Assembly (NCBI GenBank): GCA_023460715.1
Contig: JAEWPH010000096.1
Location: 1 to 25,431, forward strand
Origin: Pseudomonadota bacterium
Lineage (GTDB): Bacteria > Pseudomonadota > Gammaproteobacteria > Burkholderiales > Burkholderiaceae_C
DNA: 25,431 bases
Direction of reading: 5' to 3'
This document shows positions 17,129-25,431 of this stretch, in pieces; position 1 is the first letter of the stretch; every line of letters starts with the position of its first letter. The notes under the pieces are model-generated. The model was not told the DNA's origin, did not search any database, and saw only the letters and a list, made by a program, of their open reading frames with translations. Made by a program: the position numbers and the translations under genes.

Positions 17129-18256
17129 TCAGCGGCGGAATTTGCCGTCGGTACCGATGATGGACAGGTCGGTGTAGTCCAGGCCCGAATGGTCTTCGGG
17201 GCTGAAGGACACTTCCAGACCGCCGAGGTCGAACTTCTGGATGCTTTCCAGTGCGGCCTGGACCTTGTCGCGGCCGGGCTTGGGACCCGCGCGGCGCAGG
17301 CCCTCGACCAGCACCTTGGCGGCCGCGAAGCCCTCCAGCATGGCGGGGCTGATCTCCTGCTGCTGCGCGTTGGCCAACTCCTGGGCCTCGCGCACCATCG
17401 GCAGGTTGGTGGCCCGCTCGTTGGGGAATACCTGGGTGACGATCACGCCCCGGGCATTGCTGCCCAGGCTCTTCACGAAACCGGCCGATGCGTTGTGCGA
17501 GAAGGTCACGACCTGGGCGGTGGAGCCGGCGGCGCGCAGCGCGTTGTAGCCCTGCACCGTGGCGGCGCTGGAGGCGATCATGATGACGGCCTGCGGGTTG
17601 GCCAGCGCGATCCGGGGGGCAATGGTGGAGAAGTCGGGCTTGGCCCGGTCGAACTTCTCATGCGCCACGGGTGTCAGCTTGGCCGCCTGCAGTCCCTTCT
17701 GCACGCCGATGAGCACGTCCGCGCCGAAGCTGTCGTCCGTCTGCACGATCGCCAGGCGGCTCACGCCCAGGGACGCCAGGTAGCCAATGGCCTTTTCTGC
17801 CTCGCGCTGGTAGGGCGCGCGCACGTTGAACACATGGCGGCGCACGGGCCGGTGCAGCGACATCGCTCCGGTCGAGGGGCCGACCAGCGCAATGCCGTAT
17901 TTGTCGAGCAAGGGAATGACGGCTTCGGTGTTGGGCGTGCCGCGGGTGAGGAACAGCGCGGACACGTTGCGCTCCTCGATCAGCTTGCGGGCGTTCTCCA
18001 CGGTCAGGGCCGGGTCGAACTTGTCGTCGAGCGAGATCAGTTCGACCTTCTGCCCCAGCACGCCGCCGCGGGCGTTCACCGCGTCGAGGTACAGGCGCGC
18101 GCCAGCCGTCGTTTCCTTCACGCCGTCGGCCACGGGGCCTGAAAAGCCGGCCGTCTGGCCGATCAGGATCTGGGCCTGCGCTGCGGTGTTGCCTCCTGCC
18201 AGGGCCGCCGCGAGTACGCAAGCTGCCCACCAACCATTCCCACGCTTCGTCGTCAT
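17129..18256 (-). CDS. ABC transporter periplasmic substrate-binding protein (LivK-type)
   Basis: A 375-residue type I periplasmic binding protein, related to branched-chain amino acid binding proteins. Residues 1-28 are a signal peptide ending AQA, and the mature protein begins QILIGQTAGFSGPVADGVKE. Other family features are INARGGVLGQKVEL-like text (VNARGGVLGQKVELISLDDK), GTPNTEAVIPLLDKYGIALV, and an ending in LGGLEVSFSPEDHSGLDYTD. The start at 18256 has GAGGGA eight bases upstream. No permease or ATPase genes lie next to it, so it is an orphan receptor whose transporter partner, if any, is elsewhere. The ligand is unknown. It is divergent from the tandem uvrA. Confidence 0.9.
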   Translation of the reverse strand: MTTKRGNGWWAACVLAAALAGGNTAAQAQILIGQTAGFSGPVADGVKETTAGARLYLDAVNARGGVLGQKVELISLDDKFDPALTVENARKLIEERNVSALFLTRGTPNTEAVIPLLDKYGIALVGPSTGAMSLHRPVRRHVFNVRAPYQREAEKAIGYLASLGVSRLAIVQTDDSFGADVLIGVQKGLQAAKLTPVAHEKFDRAKPDFSTIAPRIALANPQAVIMIASSAATVQGYNALRAAGSTAQVVTFSHNASAGFVKSLGSNARGVIVTQVFPNERATNLPMVREAQELANAQQQEISPAMLEGFAAAKVLVEGLRRAGPKPGRDKVQAALESIQKFDLGGLEVSFSPEDHSGLDYTDLSIIGTDGKFRR

Positions 18257-18616
18257 ATCGAACGTCCCTCTTTGGATCGGATGTAGACGGCGAGTGTAGG
18301 GCCGGCGTGGGTTTTGCGGTGGAACGTTCGTCAGGCGATTCCGCCGGCGTTGGCATCGGCGACGCCTCTCTTGCGGGTGGCTACCTGCGGCACCGGCGAG
18401 GTGGCGCGCTTCCGGCGCGGGCCGGATCGGCCCTGGCCGTCTCCTGCGCCCCGGGACGCTTCCGAGGATGGGGTGCCGTCTGGCATGGGCCTGAGCCGAT
18501 GGCCCGCGTTGCCTTTTGGCGCGGCCGCCCCAAATACAGGGGCTTGCGATGCCTCGGCCGGCGGTGCCGGGCCCCTTGCCTAGAATGTTCCGCCTCACAC
18601 AGAAAGACCGCCTCCC
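18257..18616. other. Divergent gene-free region between the binding protein and uvrA
   Basis: These 360 bases hold no credible gene. A TAGAAT (18581-18586) 30 bases before the uvrA ATG could be a -10 element, but no -35 lies at the right distance. I looked for a LexA-type box (CTGT-N8-ACAG) and found none. AGAAAGA at 18601-18607 may be the uvrA ribosome site. Confidence 0.45.
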
Positions 18617-21600
18617 ATGACCCACGGACTGATCCGTATCCACGGCGCACGCCAGCACAATCTCAAGGACATCGATCTCGATATCCGCACCGGCGAGTTG
18701 ACGGTGGTGACGGGGCCCAGCGGCTCGGGCAAGTCCAGCCTGGTGTTCGACACGCTGTACGCCGAAGGCCAGCGCCGCTATGTGGAAACCTTCAGCGCCT
18801 ACGCGCGCCAGTTCCTCGACCGCATGGACAAGCCGGCGGTGGACAAGGTCGAGGGCGTGCCTCCGGCCATCGCCATCGACCAGACCAACCCCGTGCGCTC
18901 CAGCCGCTCCACCGTGGGCACGATGACGGAACTGAACGACCACCTGAAGCTGCTCTTCGCCCGTGCCGGCCAGCTGTTCGACAAGCAGACGGCCCAGCCG
19001 GTGCGCCACGATTCGCCCGACACCATCTACGCCGAACTGCTGCGCCGCACCGCGGAGGCGGGCGATCCGCGCATCGTGCTCACCTTCCCGGTCGAGCTGC
19101 CCGCCAACACCTCGGCCGAGCAGGTCGAGCAGTGGCTGTCCGCCAGCGGATTCACCAAAGTGCAGGCCGAGCGGGAGCAGGGCGGCCGAAAGCTGCTGGA
19201 CGTGGTGGCCGACCGCTTCCGCCTGGCCAAGGCCGAGCGCGCCCGCGTGGTGGAGGCCATCGAGGTCGCGCTCAAGCGCGGCACGGGCCGGCTTACGGTC
19301 TATCGGCTGCCGGACGAGGAAGGCGGCGAGCCTGAACTGTGGAAGTTTTCCACCGGACTGCATTCACCCGAAAGCGACCTGCGCTACAGCGAGCCCATCC
19401 CGTCGATGTTCTCGTTCAACTCCGCCGTGGGCGCCTGCGAGACCTGCCGGGGCTTCGGCCGCGTGATCGGGGTGGATTACGGCCTGGTCATTCCCAACGA
19501 CAAGCTCACCCTGCGCGCCGGCGCCATCAAGACCATCCAGACGCCCGCCTGGAAGGAGGCGCAGGACGACCTCATGCGCCACGCCGAGACGGCGGGCATT
19601 CCGCGCGACACGGCCTGGTACAAGCTCACGGACGACCAGAAGAAGTGGGTCATCGACGGTGCGCCCGGCTACAAGGAGGGCAACTGGAACAAGCAGTGGT
19701 ACGGCATCAGGCGCTTCTTCGAGTACCTGGAGAGCAAGGCGTACAAAATGCACATCCGCGTGCTGCTGTCCAAGTACCGTAGTTACACGCCGTGCCCGAC
19801 CTGCGGCGGCGCGCGCCTGAAGACCGAGAGCCTGCTCTGGCGCATCGGCAGCAAGGCCGCCGCCGACGCGGTGGTGGAGCCGGCACGCCGCTTCATGCCG
19901 CAAGGCGTGCAGTGGAGCCGCGCGCAGCTCGAGGCGCTGCCCGGCCTCACGCTGCACGACCTGATGCTGCTGCCCATCGACCGGCTGCGCCGTTTCTTCG
20001 CGCAGATGGGGGACGAGGAGATTGCTCCTGCATTGATAGCTGATGACGCAGGCGTGGAAAGCGCTGGAGGCCAAAATGACGCTGAATCGGTGGCCGGCGC
20101 TCCGGCTGCTGCGTCCCCGGCCCCCGCATCGGGCGATGCCCAGGCGCTCAAGCTGCTGCACGAAGAGGTGACCACGCGCCTGAAGTACCTGTGCGACGTG
20201 GGCATCGGCTACCTCACGCTCGACCGGCAGAGCCGCACGCTCAGCGGCGGCGAGGTGCAGCGCATCAACCTGACGACCGCGCTGGGCACCAGCCTGGTCA
20301 ACACGCTGTTCGTGCTGGACGAGCCCAGCATCGGCCTGCACCCGCGCGACATGCACCGCATCACCGAGGCCATGCTGCGCCTGCGCGACGCCGGCAACAC
20401 GCTGGTGGTGGTGGAGCACGACCCGGCCGTTATGCTGGCGGCCGACCGCGTGATCGACATGGGCCCGGGCCCCGGCGAGCGCGGCGGCTCCATCGTGTTC
20501 GACGGCACCACGTCCGAGCTGCGCCGCGCCGACACGCTGACCGGCGTGTACCTGGGCGGGCGCAAGCAGATCGGCATGGGCTTCAAGCGCAGGGTGACCG
20601 AGTCCACGCCGCGCCTCATCCTCGAAGGTGCGCGCGAACACAACCTGCAGGACGTGTCGGTCGAGTTCCCGCTGCAGCGCCTGGTGACGGTGACGGGCGT
20701 GTCGGGCTCGGGCAAGTCCACGCTGATCCAGGACGTGCTGGCACCCGCGCTGCTGCGCCACTTCGGCAAGGCCACGGAATCGCCCGGCGCGCACGACCGC
20801 CTGCTGGGCGCCGACCACCTGGGCGAGGTCGTCTTCGTGGACCAGTCCCCCATCGGCAAGACGGCGCGCTCCAACCCCGTGAGCTACGTGGGCGCGTGGG
20901 ACGCCATCCGCGAGCTGTTCGCCGTGGCGCCGCTGTCGCGCCAGCGCAGCTACACCGCGGCCAAGTTCAGCTTCAACTCGGGCGACGGGCGCTGCCCGAC
21001 GTGCGGCGGCTCGGGCTTCGAGCACGTGGAGATGCAGTTCCTCTCCGACGTGTACCTGCGCTGCCCCGACTGCGACGGCAAGCGCTACCGCCCCGAGATA
21101 TTGGAGGTGACCATCGACCGCGGCGGCCGTGCGCTGAACGTGGCCGACGTGCTCGACCTCACCGTGAGCGAGGCCGCCCAGGCCTTCGCGCAGGACCGCG
21201 ACGTGATCCGCGCGCTGCAGCCCATCGTGGACGTGGGGCTGGAATACGTGAAGCTGGGTCAGCCCGTGCCCACGCTCTCGGGCGGCGAGGCGCAGCGCCT
21301 GAAACTGGCAGGATTTTTGGCGGAAGCGGCCCGCGGAGAAACCAAATCGCGCCAGCCCGTCGCGCGCAAGGGCACGCTGTTCCTCTTCGACGAGCCCACC
21401 ACGGGCCTGCACTTCGACGACATCGCCAAGCTGATGCGCGCGCTGCGCAAGCTGCTCGATGCCAGCCACTCGCTGATCGTCATCGAGCACAACCTGGACG
21501 TGATCCGCGCCAGCGACTGGCTCATCGACCTGGGCCCCGAGGGCGGCGACGGCGGCGGCCTGGTGGTGGCCGAGGGCACGCCCGAGGACGTGCGCCAGCA

Positions 21601-24535
21601 CCCCACGTCGCACACCGGCGCGGCGCTGCGCGACTACGAGCTGGCCCTGGGCGAGGGCGGCCACTCGGTGCACGAGCAGGCTGCCGTGCTACGGAAAGAG
21701 AAGCTGCTGGCGCAGGCTGATCAAGCGCCAGAGGCCAAGAACGCCATTGAGATCGTCAACGCCAAGGAGCACAACCTCAAGAACCTGTCGGTGGACATTC
21801 CGCGCGGCCAGTTCAACGTGATCACCGGCGTGAGCGGTTCGGGCAAGTCCACGCTGGCGTTCGACATCCTGTTCAACGAAGGGCAGCGCCGCTACCTCGA
21901 ATCGCTGAACGCCTATGCGCGCTCCATCGTGCAGCCGGCCGGCCGGCCCGAGGTGGACGCGGTCTACGGCATTCCGCCCACGGTGGCCATCGAGCAGCGC
22001 CTGTCGCGCGGAGGCCGCAAGAGCACGGTAGGCACGACCACCGAGGTGTGGCACTTCCTGCGCCTGCTGTATGTGAAGCTGGGCGTGCAGCACTGCATCC
22101 ATGACGGCGCGGCCGTGCAGCCTACGAGCCCCGACAACATCGCCGCGCAGCTGCTCACGCAGTTCAAGGGCCAGCACATCGGCCTGCTGGCGCCGCTGGT
22201 GATGAACCGCAAGGGCGTCTACACCGAGCTGGCCGACTGGGCGCGCCCGCGCGGCTATACCCACCTGCGCGTGGACGGCCACTTCCTGCCCACCACCGGC
22301 TTCCCGCGCATCGACCGCTTCAAGGAGCACACCATCGAACTGCCCGTGGCCAGCCTGGACGTGGGCGCCGCGCACGAGCCCGCGCTGCGCAGCGCCCTGG
22401 CGCGCGCGCTGGAGCTGGGCAAGGGCGTGGTGCACGTGCTCAGCAGCCTGGACGGCCTGCGCGAGGCGCTGGCGGCAGGCGAGCCTACGGGGCACATCGG
22501 CGCGCTGCAGGCCTTTTCCACCAAGCGGGCGTGCCCGGTCTGCGCGACGAGCTATGCCGAGCTGGACCCGCGCCTGTTCTCCTACAACAGCAAGCACGGC
22601 TGGTGCCCCGACTGCGTGGGCACGGGCGTCAAGCTCACCAAGGAGCAGCGCAAGGTCTTCGACGACTCGGTGCAGGACGACAAGGACAAGGGCCGCGAGC
22701 AGACGTTTGCCGAGCCCGAGGCGGAGGATGTGGCCGACACGGCCTGCCCGACCTGCCAGGGCACGCGCCTGAACGCCACGGCGCGCGCGGTGCAGTTTGC
22801 CGGCATCGGCATCACCGACATCGCCGCGCTGTCGGTGAGCGACGTGCGCCGCTGGATCGAGACGCTGCAGGTGGACGGCGCCCTGACGGCGCGCGAGGCC
22901 GATATCGCCCGCGACCTGATTCCCGAGATCCGCAACCGGCTCGAATTCCTGGAAGAAGTGGGCCTGGGCTATCTCACGCTGGACCGCGGCGCGCCCACGC
23001 TCTCGGGCGGCGAGGCGCAGCGCATCCGCCTGGCCGCGCAGCTGGGCAGCAATCTGCAGGGCGTGTGCTACGTGCTCGACGAGCCCACCATCGGCCTGCA
23101 TGCGCGCGACAACCAGATCCTGCTGAACGCGCTGCACAAGCTGGGCGACAAGGGCAACACGCTGGTGGTGGTGGAGCACGACGAGGACACCATCCGCCGC
23201 GCGGACCACATCATCGACATCGGCCCCAGCGCCGGCAAGCGCGGCGGGCGCCTGGTGGCGCAGGGCACGGCGGCGGACATCGCCGCGGCCGAGGACTCGC
23301 AGACCGGCCGCTACCTGCTGCACGCCATGCGCCACCCGCTGAAGGCGCGGCGCTGGGTTGCTACGGATAACGTAGCTGCTGGCGCTGTATCTGCGGCCGA
23401 TTCGGATGGAAAAGTGCCTGAATCCAAGGAAAAACAAGCGCAGCCAGCTATCAAAAACGAAGTGGCGCAGCCCCAGCAATGGCTGACGGTGTACGGCGCC
23501 CGCCTGCACAACCTGCAGCAGGTGACGGCCCGCGTGCCGCTGAACCGGCTGGTGGCCGTCACGGGCGTGAGCGGCTCGGGCAAATCGACGCTGGCGCGCG
23601 ACGTGCTGCTGGCCAACGTGCAGGCCTGGGTGCAGCAGCGCGCCACCAAGGCGGGCCGCGACGCCATGGACGCGGGCAAGGCGCCGCCGCTGGTCGGCTG
23701 CACGGGGCTGGCGGGCTTCGAGACCATCGACCGCGTGCTGGAAGTGGATCAGACGCCCATCGGCAAGACGCCGCGCAGCTGCCCGGCCACCTACATCGGC
23801 TTCTGGGACACCATCCGCAAGCTGTTCGCAGAGACGCTGGAGGCCAAGGCGCGCGGCTACGCGGCCGGGCGCTTCTCCTTCAACACCGGCGAAGGCCGCT
23901 GCCCGGTCTGCGAGGGCCAGGGCATCCGCACCATCGCCATGAGCTTCCTGCCCGACGTGAAGGTGCCGTGCGAGGCCTGCCACGGCGCGCGCTTCAACCC
24001 CGAGACGCTGGCCGTCACCTGGCGCGGCAAGAGCATTGGCGACGTGCTGCAGATGGAGGTGGACGAAGCGGTGGAGTTCTTTGCCAGCATGCCCAGCATC
24101 GCGCACCCGCTGCAGCTGCTGAAGGACGTGGGCCTGGGCTACCTCACACTGGGCCAGCCCAGCCCCACGCTGTCCGGCGGCGAGGCGCAGCGCATCAAGC
24201 TGGTGACCGAACTCACCAAGGTGCGCGACGAGGTGGGCCGCCGCGGCCAGAAGGCGCCGCACACGCTCTATGTGCTGGACGAGCCCACCGTGGGCCTGCA
24301 CATGGCCGACGTGCACAAGCTCATCCAGGTGCTGCACCGCCTGGTGGACGGCGGCCACAGCGTGGTGGTGATCGAGCACGACCTGGACGTGATCGCCGAG
24401 GCCGACTGGATCATCGATCTGGGACCCGAAGGCGGCAAGGAAGGCGGCCTCATCGTGGCCGCGGCCACGCCCGAGGAAGTGGTGCGCCGCGCAACGCACA
24501 CCGGGGTGGCTTTGGCCCCGGTGCTGGCGCGGTGA
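18617..24535 (+). CDS. uvrA: Tandem (double-length) excinuclease ABC subunit A
   Basis: A 1972-residue UvrA-like protein, about twice the canonical 940. UvrA is the DNA damage sensor of nucleotide excision repair and loads UvrB. Four complete ABC modules are visible. Walker A lysines are K39, K700, K1077 and K1656. Signatures begin at S543, S888, S1463 and S1853 (all LSGGE). Walker B motifs are [30 protein letters not shown] and [10 protein letters not shown]. The zinc modules of the second and fourth units are regular: C793/C796/C816/C819 and C1762/C1765/C1785/C1788. Each half has the UvrA-specific EGQRRY and ID/EQ-type segments, so this is two UvrAs fused near residue 1030-1045. Three alanine-rich linkers (about 471-490, 1025-1043, 1582-1615) are encoded by dispersed repeats. 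Similar double-length forms occur in Burkholderiales as far as I recall; a normal UvrA is expected elsewhere. Confidence 0.93.
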   Translation: MTHGLIRIHGARQHNLKDIDLDIRTGELTVVTGPSGSGKSSLVFDTLYAEGQRRYVETFSAYARQFLDRMDKPAVDKVEGVPPAIAIDQTNPVRSSRSTVGTMTELNDHLKLLFARAGQLFDKQTAQPVRHDSPDTIYAELLRRTAEAGDPRIVLTFPVELPANTSAEQVEQWLSASGFTKVQAEREQGGRKLLDVVADRFRLAKAERARVVEAIEVALKRGTGRLTVYRLPDEEGGEPELWKFSTGLHSPESDLRYSEPIPSMFSFNSAVGACETCRGFGRVIGVDYGLVIPNDKLTLRAGAIKTIQTPAWKEAQDDLMRHAETAGIPRDTAWYKLTDDQKKWVIDGAPGYKEGNWNKQWYGIRRFFEYLESKAYKMHIRVLLSKYRSYTPCPTCGGARLKTESLLWRIGSKAAADAVVEPARRFMPQGVQWSRAQLEALPGLTLHDLMLLPIDRLRRFFAQMGDEEIAPALIADDAGVESAGGQNDAESVAGAPAAASPAPASGDAQALKLLHEEVTTRLKYLCDVGIGYLTLDRQSRTLSGGEVQRINLTTALGTSLVNTLFVLDEPSIGLHPRDMHRITEAMLRLRDAGNTLVVVEHDPAVMLAADRVIDMGPGPGERGGSIVFDGTTSELRRADTLTGVYLGGRKQIGMGFKRRVTESTPRLILEGAREHNLQDVSVEFPLQRLVTVTGVSGSGKSTLIQDVLAPALLRHFGKATESPGAHDRLLGADHLGEVVFVDQSPIGKTARSNPVSYVGAWDAIRELFAVAPLSRQRSYTAAKFSFNSGDGRCPTCGGSGFEHVEMQFLSDVYLRCPDCDGKRYRPEILEVTIDRGGRALNVADVLDLTVSEAAQAFAQDRDVIRALQPIVDVGLEYVKLGQPVPTLSGGEAQRLKLAGFLAEAARGETKSRQPVARKGTLFLFDEPTTGLHFDDIAKLMRALRKLLDASHSLIVIEHNLDVIRASDWLIDLGPEGGDGGGLVVAEGTPEDVRQHPTSHTGAALRDYELALGEGGHSVHEQAAVLRKEKLLAQADQAPEAKNAIEIVNAKEHNLKNLSVDIPRGQFNVITGVSGSGKSTLAFDILFNEGQRRYLESLNAYARSIVQPAGRPEVDAVYGIPPTVAIEQRLSRGGRKSTVGTTTEVWHFLRLLYVKLGVQHCIHDGAAVQPTSPDNIAAQLLTQFKGQHIGLLAPLVMNRKGVYTELADWARPRGYTHLRVDGHFLPTTGFPRIDRFKEHTIELPVASLDVGAAHEPALRSALARALELGKGVVHVLSSLDGLREALAAGEPTGHIGALQAFSTKRACPVCATSYAELDPRLFSYNSKHGWCPDCVGTGVKLTKEQRKVFDDSVQDDKDKGREQTFAEPEAEDVADTACPTCQGTRLNATARAVQFAGIGITDIAALSVSDVRRWIETLQVDGALTAREADIARDLIPEIRNRLEFLEEVGLGYLTLDRGAPTLSGGEAQRIRLAAQLGSNLQGVCYVLDEPTIGLHARDNQILLNALHKLGDKGNTLVVVEHDEDTIRRADHIIDIGPSAGKRGGRLVAQGTAADIAAAEDSQTGRYLLHAMRHPLKARRWVATDNVAAGAVSAADSDGKVPESKEKQAQPAIKNEVAQPQQWLTVYGARLHNLQQVTARVPLNRLVAVTGVSGSGKSTLARDVLLANVQAWVQQRATKAGRDAMDAGKAPPLVGCTGLAGFETIDRVLEVDQTPIGKTPRSCPATYIGFWDTIRKLFAETLEAKARGYAAGRFSFNTGEGRCPVCEGQGIRTIAMSFLPDVKVPCEACHGARFNPETLAVTWRGKSIGDVLQMEVDEAVEFFASMPSIAHPLQLLKDVGLGYLTLGQPSPTLSGGEAQRIKLVTELTKVRDEVGRRGQKAPHTLYVLDEPTVGLHMADVHKLIQVLHRLVDGGHSVVVIEHDLDVIAEADWIIDLGPEGGKEGGLIVAAATPEEVVRRATHTGVALAPVLAR
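20021..20086 (+). repeat. Dispersed ~60-bp repeat, uvrA copy 1
   Basis: The copy contains TTGCTCCTGCATTGATAGCT, GACGCAGG, GAAAGCGCTGGAGGCC and AAAATGAC. It encodes [20 protein letters not shown], a low-complexity linker just before the first ABC signature region, followed by an Ala/Pro tract that extends the insert to about residue 515. E. coli UvrA has no comparable segment at this point. It is read in the same frame as the copy at 11857. Confidence 0.7.
21686..21746 (+). repeat. Dispersed ~60-bp repeat, uvrA copy 2 at the fusion point of the two UvrA halves
   Basis: The copy contains GTGCTACGGA, AGAAGCTGCTGGCGCAGGCT, GATCAAGCGCCAGAGGCC and AAGAACGCC. Its first 27 bases match the copy at 23357 at 23 positions. 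It is read in a different frame from the copy at 11857; in that frame the other copy would meet TAG and TAA, and here both are altered (TAG to AAG, TAA to CAA). It encodes the linker [19 protein letters not shown] between the second and third ABC modules. Confidence 0.65.
23357..23420 (+). repeat. Dispersed ~60-bp repeat, uvrA copy 3a (forward)
   Basis: The copy contains TTGCTACGGATAACGTAGCT, GCTGGCGCTG and GCGGCCGATTCGGATGG. Its right half is more diverged than the other copies. It encodes [20 protein letters not shown] in the linker before the fourth ABC module. Confidence 0.6.
23425..23462 (-). repeat. Dispersed repeat half-element, uvrA copy 3b (inverse)
   Basis: On the minus strand the left half of the element is recognisable as TTTTTGATAGCTGGCTGCGC then TTGTTTTTCC. 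It lies directly after copy 3a, facing it. It encodes [11 protein letters not shown] in the same frame and orientation as the liuB copy ([10 protein letters not shown]). The pair 3a/3b could be two insertions or the two arms of one larger palindromic element. Confidence 0.55.
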
Positions 24536-24555
24536 CGGGCCGCTGCTGAGCGCGG

Positions 24556-24583
24556 TGCCGGCAGCCGGTCCGTGCTGCCGGCA
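24556..24583 (+). terminator. Perfect hairpin after uvrA
   Basis: TGCCGGCAG (24556-24564) and CTGCCGGCA (24575-24583) pair over 9 bp with a 10-base loop, 20 bases after the uvrA stop. There is no T-run, so it is a terminator or mRNA-end hairpin of moderate likelihood. The remaining gap to 24810 (275 bases in all) shows no other gene. Confidence 0.45.
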
Positions 24584-24810
24584 GGGGCGCAGGCGCGGCA
24601 TCGGGCTGGGGGGCTGGTTTGGCAACCCGTGGGTTCCATGGGGCATGGGGCCGCGGGCTGCGCGCGCCGCGCGCCGCCATGGCGAACGTCCTACACGGGT
24701 AGGGGCGCCGCCCCGACGCACCGGGGTGGGGTGGATTTCTAGCATGGCGCCACGGTCGATGGCCCCGCGGCCCGGCCGGAAACAACCCCTTCAAGAACGG
24801 AAAAAACACC

Positions 24811-25311
24811 ATGCCTACCCTGACCCTGCTGCGTACCTGCGCCGCCCTGGCGGCCTCTGCCGCCCTGCTGACCGCCTGCGGTGGCGGCAACGATGACGAT
24901 CCCACCACCAGCGAACAGCTGGGCGTGCTCACGGTGACCGGCTCCAACACCGCCGGCATCAACGGCGTCTATGGCGACGGCAACCTGAACCTGACCGATG
25001 TGGACAAGAAGAACCCCATCGGTTCCGACCCCGAGGTGTGCACCTTCAAGTACGACGGCGCCAACAAGGTGGGTGCCACCGGCACGGCCTTCGGCGATGT
25101 GCGCTACCGCCCCGATGCGGCCAACGTCTACCAGGCCTACCTGACCTTCAATGGCAAGGAATACGGCGCGCTGGACTGGTCCAACGTGGCCGTGGTGCGC
25201 GACACCAACCGCATCCGCCTGACGGGCAAGATCGTCGAGGCCAGCGACGGCGACCGCATCACGGTCAACGGCATCATCCCGATGCGCCCCAACCGTCCTT
25301 CGGGCTGCTGA
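24811..25311 (+). CDS. Putative lipoprotein of unknown function
   Basis: A 166-residue protein with a lipoprotein signal peptide: MPTLTLLRTCAALAASAALL followed by the lipobox LTAC, with lipidated C23 and then GGGNDDD. The acidic residues start five positions after C23, with glycine and asparagine before them. The mature part is rich in beta-type patterns and small residues (GVLTVTGSNTAGINGVYGDG, GKEYGALDWSNVAVV) and has two more cysteines (in EVCTF and at the C-terminus SGC) that could form a disulfide. I do not recognise the family. It follows uvrA by 275 bases and probably has its own promoter. Its own hairpin follows. Confidence 0.82.
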   Translation: MPTLTLLRTCAALAASAALLTACGGGNDDDPTTSEQLGVLTVTGSNTAGINGVYGDGNLNLTDVDKKNPIGSDPEVCTFKYDGANKVGATGTAFGDVRYRPDAANVYQAYLTFNGKEYGALDWSNVAVVRDTNRIRLTGKIVEASDGDRITVNGIIPMRPNRPSGC

Positions 25312-25323
25312 TGGCCTGACGCG

Positions 25324-25343
25324 CCGGCCGCCGCTGCGGCCGG
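25324..25343 (+). terminator. Hairpin after the lipoprotein gene
   Basis: CCGGCCGC (25324-25331) and GCGGCCGG (25336-25343) form a perfect 8-bp stem with the loop CGCT, 12 bases after the stop. There is no T-run, so efficiency is uncertain. Confidence 0.45.
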
Positions 25344-25403
25344 TGCCGAGATGGGCATGTTCAGGCCGGCACGCGCCACCGCGTGCCCGCCGTTTCTCAT
25401 GCC

Positions 25404-25430
25404 TTTGTGTATGCACACATTGGACACAAA
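25404..25430. promoter_or_regulatory. AT-rich inverted repeat at the window edge, candidate operator
   Basis: TTTGTGT (25404-25410) and ACACAAA (25424-25430) are perfect inverted arms separated by 13 bases that contain ATGCACACAT. The symmetry and low GC suggest a binding site, perhaps of a GntR-type regulator, for a gene beyond the window. Only half of the context is visible. Confidence 0.3.
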
Positions 25431-25431
25431 A

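Noticed and set aside
18257..18616. A LexA/SOS box upstream of the tandem uvrA
   Set aside because: No CTGT-N8-ACAG-like sequence was found in the gap.
17129..19363. An N-terminally extended 744-codon version of the binding protein
   Set aside because: The extension is antisense to uvrA, and a signal peptide with a ribosome site marks the start at 18256.
21689..24745. A 1018-codon minus-strand frame opposite uvrA
   Set aside because: Composition is that of an antisense shadow, while the plus strand carries four intact ABC modules.

Overview
The window is high-GC (roughly two-thirds G+C by eye), densely packed chromosomal DNA. The gene families, the codon use and the type of small dispersed repeats point to a betaproteobacterium of the Comamonadaceae (Acidovorax-like). 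That placement is inference from protein character and was not tested by a search.

Layout. Positions 1-156 are a lower-GC edge with a possible gene tail and a hairpin. Then come a minus-strand glutathione S-transferase (157-849) and a minus-strand AraC-type regulator (901-1953). Divergent from the regulator is a plus-strand run (2108-11187) that forms most of a leucine/isovalerate degradation (liu) cluster: acyl-CoA synthetase, methylcrotonyl-CoA carboxylase beta subunit (liuB), methylglutaconyl-CoA hydratase (liuC), a DUF4126 membrane protein, the biotin-carrying carboxylase alpha subunit (liuD), a GhrA-like 2-ketoacid reductase and HMG-CoA lyase (liuE). Together liuB/D, liuC and liuE take 3-methylcrotonyl-CoA to acetyl-CoA plus acetoacetate. 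The dehydrogenase that makes 3-methylcrotonyl-CoA (liuA) is not in the window.

Downstream on the plus strand are a YbaK-type aminoacyl-tRNA deacylase, a small four-cysteine DUF1289 protein, a 2-hydroxychromene-2-carboxylate isomerase-like protein, an MHS-family transporter with a large periplasmic loop, a major porin with a strong terminator, and a 63-residue membrane peptide with its own terminator. A minus-strand periplasmic binding protein (17129-18256) faces a 1972-residue tandem UvrA (18617-24535) that carries four complete ABC ATPase modules. A short lipoprotein gene closes the window.

The most unusual signal is a dispersed repeat of about 60 bp (core AGCTGCT..GCGC...AGCGC..GAGGCC), present in about six full or partial copies at 4666-4725, 11857-11920, 20021-20086, 21686-21746, 23357-23420 and 23425-23462. 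All copies are inside reading frames, in both orientations, and stay open. Three loci in uvrA fall in linkers between domains, one replaces the variable linker between the two halves of LiuB, and one forms the N-terminus of the DUF1289 protein. This resembles the in-frame palindromic elements known from Rickettsia, but with an unrelated sequence.
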